DNA of 64,000 bases, from positions 521,461-585,460 of the forward strand of contig JAJEKV010000094.1 in NCBI GenBank assembly GCA_021234155.1, read 5' to 3'. Shown in pieces: positions 56,152-64,000 of this stretch (positions are counted from its first letter, which is position 1; every line of letters starts with the position of its first letter). The stretch is from Isoetes taiwanensis. Its lineage: Eukaryota; Streptophyta; Lycopodiopsida; Isoetales; Isoetaceae. Made by a program: the position numbers and the translations under genes. The notes beneath the pieces are model-generated. The model saw only the letters and a program-made list of their open reading frames with translations. It searched no databases and was not told the DNA's origin.

Positions 56152-56379
56152 TTTCCTGATAAAGAAGACGCTAAGAAATTTGAGATACCAAGAAAGCTTC
56201 GCCTCAAAGCATCTTGCAAGCATTGCAACATCCACCTGAAGTTTGGGGGAAGGAGCATATTCGATGAAAAGTCGCTGAGGATGCGGAGAAGCGGACGTCG
56301 TAAAATGGCACCGGAGGCACCTCCGCATTCCATCTCCGTTGTTCCCCAAGGCTTACGTGACGATGAAGAAGAAGTTTAG
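56152..56379 (+). pseudogene. CxxC-containing coding fragment
   Basis: A 75-codon stretch after an upstream stop reads FPDKEDAKKFEIPRKLRLKA, then SCKHCNIHLKFGG, and ends DDEEEV-stop. CKHC plus a basic context suggests the N-terminal zinc finger of a BED-type transposase or a related DNA-binding protein, but the His/Cys second half is absent. It sits about 300 bp inside the right TIR candidate. Confidence 0.3.
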
Positions 56380-56683
56380 TTAATCCTCAAGGTGGACTAC
56401 CTACCATCGATGACGCACCCGGAAGTGATGCCGAAGACCGCCATGGTTCGATCCGATGTAAAATGGCACGTCTATTCAATTTATTAATAAAAATTCTTTT
56501 TCAACTAGAACTTGTTTCAATCTTTAATGAATTTCCTTTGTTTGTTGCATTAATTCTTGTTCTCGACCGCCATCCCAGGTGCAACCGGAAGAAAGCTTGG
56601 ATGCAATCAATTATTAGATGGCCTGGATTAAGGGATGATATCAGGCGCCTTTTGTAGAAAATAACAGAATTCCGGTGGAATGA

Positions 56684-56712
56684 ATGAGTCCCATTTTACT
56701 CAAATACGACTT
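56684..56712 (-). repeat. Right TIR candidate
   Basis: On the minus strand AAGTCGTATTTGAGTAAAAT then GGGACTCAT, matching 42536-42604 in inverted orientation. TATT follows on plus. Confidence 0.5.
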
Positions 56713-56716
56713 TATT

Positions 56717-57954
56717 CAAAAACGCTCATATTAACAATGAAGCATGGGGCTCTTTTATAGCTTTCTAGCATCATGTTCATTACCTCTCAGTCACACCAGC
56801 CATTCAGCGACTTACTAGTTCTAGCAACCATATTTCTCGAAGTTCGGGACCGTAATTGCACTCCCAACCGCTAAGCCAAATTCACAAATGCAAATGTAAA
56901 GTGGTCAAAGGCCTAACCGAAAGCAATGTACCCTGGGGTAGCGACGCCAAAAATAACCATTCATCCATGCATGCATTCATTCATCTAATTCATTCACTCC
57001 CAATGCATAACAAAAATATTGTCGCTATTCTATCTTCGACGGCATTTCTCTTCCTGCCCCACTCCTCACCACGGGTACTGCTATCCACTTCCGCCTGTTT
57101 AAGCATTCCTTCATGTCACTGCATCCTTGAGATTTTCATCAAAAGTGAAGTTAATTTATTGGCCATTCTCATTATCATGATTATTCCCATTTTTGTGTGG
57201 AACACGTGACTCATTAATCTCTTTAACAAAATGAACAGTTGGGGTAATTCTCAAAGAATGTAATTTTTACCTCTTGCCTTCAAACAGTATGTCTGGACAC
57301 TCATAATAATGACTATCACGCCAATAGTGTACAATGTTTGAGAAAAATTATAGGGGAGCTTCCACTCATAGGAACACCGCCAGATACTCCCATAAAATAT
57401 TAAACACTATAGGTTGGGCAAAGGTCAACTCTCATCGGTGACACCCCCTCCCTCCCCTGCCAATGTTGAGAAATGAGTGAGCTGATCATAGGTCACCCCA
57501 CCTAGCCCATAAATGAAGCCAAACACTATATGAGGGCAAGAGGAAAGTGCGGAGACTACTTCTCACGAGATTACCCCCAACCCCCTCTCTCCCCAACTTA
57601 GAAAATTGGATGTATATCCCAAACTAACGGATCGAAAATCCCCGCCGCACATGGGGATTAACCAAGTTTATTAAAAATCACAATTTTCTTTTAGGCTCTT
57701 CATCCTTTCAAGTAGACTAGGTTGCACCTGCTTCTCTAGTTCTTCTTAGTTCTATAGATCATAAACATAAAGTATCGGCCATAATTCAGTTGTTGTGGTG
57801 TTCCACATATACTCAATAGTTTCTGGCAAGATTTTATTTTTCGTATTTGAAGAGATGTTCTCGGCTTCTGATAGGTGTTAAGCAACGATTGAGCGACGAT
57901 TTACGGTGATTACGCATTTATAGTTTTCATGGTATTGGTGATGTTTCCGCACAT
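56717..57954. other. Unassigned DNA
   Basis: Includes a short CATTCATTCATC-rich stretch (about 56960-57000) and pyrimidine-rich CCCCCTCCCTCCCC (about 57447). No gene is supported. Confidence 0.35.
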
Positions 57955-58090
57955 CCAATCCAGCCTTCCCGGCTGCCGCCCTGGCACAGCAGGTCGCAGC
58001 CCCGCGTGCCGATGAGACGGAGCCCAGCGCGGCAGCTCGCTGGCACTCTCCGGTTCCGCAGCGGAGAACATTAGGCAGCCATCGGTAGGG
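57955..58090. other. GC-rich islet
   Basis: About 135 bp markedly richer in G and C than the flanks on both sides, with open frames on the minus strand (AAEPESASELPRWAPSHR). It may be a fragment of foreign or transposon coding DNA. I cannot assign it. Confidence 0.35.
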
Positions 58091-61000
58091 ACAGAATAGG
58101 TCTGGCGGCGGTAACTTTTCTTCATTGAAGTTTCATTTTGTATTGTGGAGTCCCCCAAGAATTACAGGGTTTTGCAGGAGCACAGCCTATCATGGAGATT
58201 CCCTTGGGATATCATAAGGATTCTGAGTAGTAGTCGCGTCAAAATGGACAACTTTGCCATTATGGGACTCCCAAGGCTATTGGCGCGGTATATACTAGAA
58301 GTTTATACTTGGACAAGATTTTAGTCCTTTGTTTCCATCTTTGCCTTTGAGGGAGACCTTGTATCACATTATCACTTCTTCAAAAGATCATTTCGTCATT
58401 TGTGTTCTCGTTTCTTTCTACCCAGTATTCTTGACGCACGCATCTGAACCAAATTCACATTGACACCGACACCAGACCCACCGCTAGGTCCCAGTCGCCT
58501 ACGATCCGCAGCCCGTAATCTAACCAATAAAAAAATTGCCTAGAACATGAGATTTTAAGCTCCCGGTAGGCTCCAAATAGAGGATTCGATCTCCAAAAGG
58601 CAAATTCAAGCAGGCCAAGAGGCTAGCGTGCCAATTCTGGGCACTCGTAAGGATTTCGCACGAGCCGCCGTAGCGGCATTTTGCATGTCTTACACTTAAC
58701 ATCCGATGAGCATGACCGCATTATAGCTTGTTGCCACGTCTTGGTATCGAATCCACACAAAGTGGTATGGAACCAATGCGCATTCCGTAATACAAACCCG
58801 TCGCAGGTCCGAAAGCACTTATTTCTTGGCTGCTGCGTTGCCACAATACTCTTGAACAATGCCATCCGTTAATTCCATCGCCTTCGATTGCGGTCAATAG
58901 CCACCGCCGCTATTTCCTTGAATCCGCATTTAGCACGCCTTCTTCCTGCTAATCAAGGGTGCATGTCGAGACTGCCGGTAAAATTCCAAAAGAATCCCAA
59001 CTTACCTTCCAAAGATTTTCCCTCTATGCAACATGCAGTAGACCCACCTATTCCAAACATTCATTCTTGGGCCCCCATACGTCCCCCACCCATATACAAA
59101 AATTTCTAATATTTTTCCCAACCCCTACAGCCCTCATGAGCCACTATTGCCGCTGCCTGTCACTGAGACCACACGAGCAGTCAGGATAGTTTGGCTCCAC
59201 ACACATGGTCCATGGTGCATTTGTGCCGCCACGCCCTTTGCCCACTTCTCTGTGAGACTCTTAGGGATCTCGGGATAACTGGCTACTGCAGGGGAACAAA
59301 TTAAGATGGGAATGATAAATTAGACAGCCTCGGGTACAGGATATTAGTAGTGTAATTGCCATGCCCGCCCGCCACGGCTGCTTAAACTCGGACCGCAGCC
59401 CGCAATGGCTGGCAGGCATCCCTTTATGTGGTGCTTTCGATTTCTAGAGTTGAGATCTCCCATCTCTCATCTTTTGCTGAAAGTTCAAATGCTTGACTAG
59501 CTAGTGCCAATTATGTTCCTTTAGCCAGAACCGCCCCAGATTACATCTATTTCTGTGCCCGCCTTCCGTTACGTTTGTCGCTCAACACAACCGCCATTTT
59601 ACAACCTCGCAGCTCAGTTTAGATGTTACGTATGACCTTTGGTCACTAAAAGGTATGTCTCTTTTCCACTTTCTGCCCTGTATTTCTGCGAGGCCTAGAG
59701 CTTTTATTTTTAGATTGCCAACATTTTTCCATGAATATGATGAGTTCTATTTTCATCTCTATCTTGTCTTCTATGAAGAGTAGGAGCGATGATAGGTATT
59801 ATTATTACATTGCTAATGATTGCATAAAACTTGCTCCATCAGTAAAGATAGCGGCAAGGGATGGTTAATCAAGTTTTATTTGGCTAAGACTAGAGCGGGT
59901 GGTCTAGAGACGACTCTCCTTGTGATCTAGCCCGCGAGTGTTTGTTCAGCGAGATCGGCCTCATTTCGCCCTGCTCAAACCGGTCGTACCGCGCAGCAAG
60001 CTGGAAGTCCAAAAGCAGGTCCATTGCCCAGCACCCTGTTTTCGTGCCGATCTAATCCCGCCAGCCCCGCCTCAATCACATCTCTGTTCTTAACTCCGTT
60101 CCACCATCCCCTATCAACGCTATTCTAGTCACTTTTGCGATATGCGGGTCTCTCTGTTGGTGTTTGAAAATATTGGGGTTGATTTGCATCAATGAGATAT
60201 TTTTCCATCGAAAAGCATAGCAAAATGCTGGCTGTGGTGCCTTAGGTGCCATTAGAACTTGGTACTCTGTTGTTGCTTTCCATTGGGGCCGGTTGTACAT
60301 GGCTTTCAACTGCTGAGGTAATGTAAGACATGCGTGCTACTGACATAGGCTTCGCTTTAAGGTCGTTTAACATAACATGAATGACCGGCGTAAGCATTTA
60401 CGCTGGTGATTATTCAAAGTTCGCGATTGGATGGGTCACTTGGGAGGATTCATTGCTCGGAATGCTTCGATACAGCGCAATCTCACAAGCGGAAACACAT
60501 CTCAAACATCGCAAGTCATACCTTTAGAAAGATTCCCAAGAGGGCCTTTCTCAAAAACAACAAATTTCAGTCGAGAGGGAGTTTCAATTCTCTAGATAAG
60601 ATCAAAAAAGTGTATGGTGCAACATGAGCAACGACCTCAAAGCGGTTTTGGGCCCCATTTGCAGCCCGAAAATATGTAAGCCGATGAGGAAATACTATAA
60701 AACATATGCAATCACATACCAATGTAAAGAACTCTCGAGATGGCTTCTTCAACGCACAAATTTCCAAACAATGAGTGTCCAGATCTCCGCATATGATAAA
60801 AATGTGCCAACCACGCACTTAGGTTTTGGGTCTCATTTGGTAATCCAAAAATCGTGTTTTTGATGTGGAAATTACTAAACATATAAACACATATTGATGT
60901 AGAAGAACTTCGACAGGAGTTTAATGTAATTTGTACTAGAAGGTGATGAAAACGTAGGACATTAGAGTATTAAAGCTTTTGCCAAAGAAATAAAAACTAT

Positions 61001-62040
61001 AACTCGTGCATGTTCAAAAAAATGCACATGCAAGAGTACCAATGAGCAAGCAATTATACCCTGTTCTGGAATGAAGATCAACCCTTTGGAGATGGATCAT
61101 TAGGAACAACAAAGCAAAATAAATGAGTAAACACCTTTCATATAATTATGATTGTGCATAAGGAAGATAAAGACAATAAATAAAAGAAAACAACACGTAT
61201 GTACTGCTTAATAGAGATAACAACCAATTCAATTTTTTATTACTCCATTCATTGAAGACCAGTTTGTAAAAGAAGTACAATAACTCTATCCTTATATACA
61301 CTATCTTTAACATTAGCATCAAACAACATATGTGTGCCGCTACACCGCAATAAGTAACTATGTATATTGTTCAGTGGGTAAGAACCCCAAACAAACATCC
61401 TTTCTTTGGGCTCCTCTCACAATCTAATCCACTAGTCAAAGCGACCTGCCAATGGATCTTTAACTGTCAATTGTGCTTTTGATGCTCACAATCATGCATC
61501 CTCTGTGACTAGGATGTTATGAAACTAAATATTTATATTTATATAATTAAGACGACTATTGTGGTTTTGAAGTTATTTTATAATGTATTATTGAATTTTG
61601 GATTGAAATGAATAATGTATCGAAAGATAAACAATCTTGCATTTATAGAAATATGATATTATGGCATTATGCAAGCAATACGAACACTCTGATTTATGTA
61701 AATCCAAAATGATAATTTACTTTGTAATATTTGAGTCGGCAGTTGAGATTTTATAACCCAATAAGCACATAAGATGTTGAAAATGGAAAACCAATAAAAT
61801 GACGAAAAACAGACAAAGTTAAGCTCCATAAACACGTGATATTTCCACCTACCTTATATATGAATTGTTGTTGATTAGTATCACTATATTAGATACTCGT
61901 AAGTTTATATGATTGTACTTCAAGTTGATAAATAGTTGAAGTATGTATGTTTTCTCTCCAGAAAAGTCATTAGACCAACAATATATTGAAGATCTAGTTA
62001 TACGTTTTGTTTTCCTTCACATATAGTGTAATACGTTCTA
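58091..62040. other. Unassigned DNA, about 3.9 kb
   Basis: Short frames on both strands without recognisable domains (for example 58623-58865 minus with a CxxCxxxC-like KCKTCKMPL). From 60900 the sequence is strongly AT-rich. No terminal repeats were found. Confidence 0.35.
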
Positions 62041-62120
62041 GAAATAGAGTAGATTTATTGCTGTGACCGTCACAAAGCCACAGGCCCATACAATTGGTTA
62101 ATACTCATCATTACGATCAT
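62041..62120 (-). repeat. TATTC-tailed dispersed repeat, copy e (worn)
   Basis: GAAATAGAGTAGA is followed by GACCGTCACAAAGCCACAGG and CCCATACAATTGG...ATCATTACGATCAT. This follows the core of copy b with many substitutions, so it is the oldest copy here. Confidence 0.55.
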
Positions 62121-64000
62121 ACATGAAATTCTTGCCTCATAGCAAAACAAACTTGGGCTGCATAGAATATATCTTCAAAATATCAAAGAACTGCCTGAAA
62201 GAAATATTTAAAGCCGCGTGTTTTATTTTCCTTTTTTGTCTCTTCCCTTTTCCCTTTTCTTCCTCTTAAAAAAAAGAAAAAGAAAAAGAAAACCCTTTCA
62301 CATGGTTTTGGGCCCTTTGAATAACAATTGCTAACTAAATTTGTGAAATCTCTTATGACATGTTTGGTATAGAAGAGTTAGGCTTTGTTGAGCCGAGTAT
62401 TATTGAAGAAATTCTCATTGTAAAGTATGCTGAAGGTAAATGCATTGTACCGAATTGACGTGCCAAATATGGATACCTTTTCACATGCCATTTGTTATGG
62501 CTTTGTATAAACATGCTACCTTCTGACGGCATCTTGTAATATACATTTTATTAAATTTCAGATATGTTTTATTATGTATGTACCTTTTTTGGTATTTTGT
62601 AAAGTATCGTGTAATATAGCCACATAAACAAAGGAATGAGATGAGATAATTTTTTTTATATGTATTCTAGAGAATAAGAGGCTCTACGGCGTTACCAAAC
62701 AATTTCTTTTGACAAGCGGCAACGAACCCGACCCAGACCATTCTGGATACACGATTCTGCCATTCATCGGATCCCATCCACATAAAGGAGATTCCCCAAA
62801 AATAAAAGGAGGATATCTAGATTAACGTGGCGAGTTCGATGCGTTAATCTAGGTTGCCCTCCATGGCCTGAGTGAAGTGGTTAAGTTGTAGTTACAGACA
62901 ATAGAGTGTTTTAAATCTGTAAATTGCCATATTTTAAGACATTGACATTTTAGAAGGTGAGGATGGTAACAAAGCATTTGTATTTACCGTTCGCTTAAAA
63001 GCATGAGGTGTTGTTGAGTAGGATGTAGTTGGACATATGGACTTTGGGATTTGAGCACAAGTGGCCAGGTGTTTGCGCTTGGTATGGAACTAGATGGCGC
63101 AAGCATAAGCAAGGCCTCGATACAACAAGTGACATCAGCCCCCAAGATTTTCAAACTCTTACCTTAAATGTCTGATATGCAGTTTACTAAAATATCAATA
63201 CCAGACCAAGGCACTAATATGTTTACAAATGTACAAAAAATGGAGTTCTAGACCATTTTGCATTTTCAAATATGCAAATGAATGAAAAAAATCGGCAGAG
63301 AAGAGTCGCGGTATCTATTTATTCCAGGAAGTTAAAGATGGCATAACATTTCCAGACCCATGAGGTAGAACATTATCTTTACCGTTTGCAATATGAGAAC
63401 AACTACAAAGATTATATGGATGTTGAGACTAGGCTGCTTTGCATTTGCTTTTTAAGTCATCATCCTTTTCTTTTTTAGGTACTATAGCCATATATGTTCA
63501 AAACGCAAATTCACATCTTGTTCATCAAACTCATAACCCTTGTTTTCTCAACGTTAAATCTCCGTTCTCCTTTGGCATACCTGCTCAAATGTATTCACAT
63601 CTCCGCCTTCCCCAATACAGAAGTTTAAGATAGAATCTTTTATTCTTGTTTTCTTTTAATACCCACATTTTGTTCTTCATTCGATATAGAAGCTTTATTC
63701 TCATGGAATATTTATCAGTAGTAAATGTCAAATTTCACCTCAATGCTTCGAACCTTCCAAGGATCATTTGAAAGAAAACCATGCGATCCCTCAAAGGCAA
63801 ACCTGAGCGATTTTGAAAAAAATGCAACGCCTTCATGCAACTCAGCGGCTTATGTTTTGGGCTTCGTTTGTAGGTAACGATTCCACATTATTCATAAAGA
63901 TCGACGCCATCCAACAGACCATGCTACGAACCCAGCGCAGCAATGAAACAATGTTATCAAACATCCATCCGTACAACACGTAACCGAACGCAGCGTCACC
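62121..64000. other. Unassigned AT-rich DNA
   Basis: Includes a pyrimidine run followed by an A/G run (62228-62292: TTTTCCTTTT... then AAAAAAAGAAAAAGAAAAAG). No gene or element boundary is supported. Confidence 0.35.

Larger units (their letters stand above)
42536..56712. mobile_element. Candidate 14.2-kb TIR-bracketed element
   Basis: The left end reads AAGTCGTATTTAATTAAAGT then GGGAC, followed by a second GTAAAATGGGACTCAT at 42589-42604. The right end, on the minus strand (56712-56684), reads AAGTCGTATTTGAGTAAAAT then GGGACTCAT. TATT abuts both outer ends (42532-42535 and 56713-56716). The left interior carries a DUF7869-type pseudogene. The TIR is short and imperfect, and a 4-bp AT-rich duplication can arise by chance, so this is a hypothesis. 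The alternative is two unrelated insertions of one small repeat in opposite orientation. Confidence 0.35.

Noticed and set aside
1-64000. Organellar insertion or endogenous pararetrovirus
   Set aside because: No chloroplast or mitochondrial gene stretches, and no caulimovirid movement-protein or coat motifs were noticed. The only RTs are LINE and copia type.

Overview
The window reads as intergenic or heterochromatic DNA from a large, repeat-rich eukaryotic nuclear genome, almost certainly a land plant. The grounds are a Ty1/copia element with a tRNA-iMet-type primer site, plant-type L1-like LINEs (endonuclease, RT and a zf-RVT-like region), a decayed DUF7869-type gene, and RNA polymerase III-type A and B boxes in dispersed repeats. 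A seed-free plant such as a fern fits best, but that is inference. I see no intact host gene and no bacterial or organellar block. Nearly every recognisable reading frame is a decayed transposon fragment.

Layout. 1-7.1 kb: AT-rich filler, a 46-bp tRNA-like minihelix (650-695, minus), and three copies of a dispersed repeat that ends in a (TATTC)n tail (about 1.27, 2.81 and 6.64-7.11 kb). 7.11-7.83 kb: a 720-bp polypyrimidine tract. 8.6-9.5 kb: two copies of a hairpin-headed repeat. 11.38-16.28 kb: LINE-A (minus strand) with a 12-bp target-site duplication (TSD) and a duplicated 5' end. 16.98-18.0 kb: a LINE 3' end, another TATTC-tailed repeat, and tRNA-like modules. 18.4-20.5 kb: a different LINE (LINE-C, plus). 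22.46-23.8 kb: a segmental tandem duplication. 24.19-24.80 kb: a cluster of tRNA-like modules. 25.64-28.89 kb: a non-autonomous LTR retrotransposon.

29.89-41.44 kb: a complete but dead Ty1/copia element (minus) with 5-bp TSD CTTGG. It was split between integrase and RT by a full-length 6.56-kb LINE (LINE-B, plus, 32140-38700, 10-bp TSD). LINE-A and LINE-B belong to one family and share a previously unfamiliar region after the RT. It is cysteine-rich in LINE-A; in LINE-B it is decayed.

42.54-56.71 kb is bracketed by inverted copies of a roughly 29-bp motif, each flanked by TATT. This may be one 14.2-kb TIR element carrying a DUF7869-type pseudogene (43.8-45.5 kb), an ACCATTAA minisatellite, hairpin-rich GC-richer repeats and small CxxC and acidic coding fragments. 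56.7-64 kb is unassigned apart from a GC-rich islet and a worn TATTC-repeat copy at 62.04 kb.

How it works together: this is a palimpsest of insertions. The order that can be read is copia insertion, then LINE-B into copia. LINE-A is the less decayed LINE (its FADD motif is present), while LINE-B has lost both the RT aspartates and the endonuclease GDFN motif.
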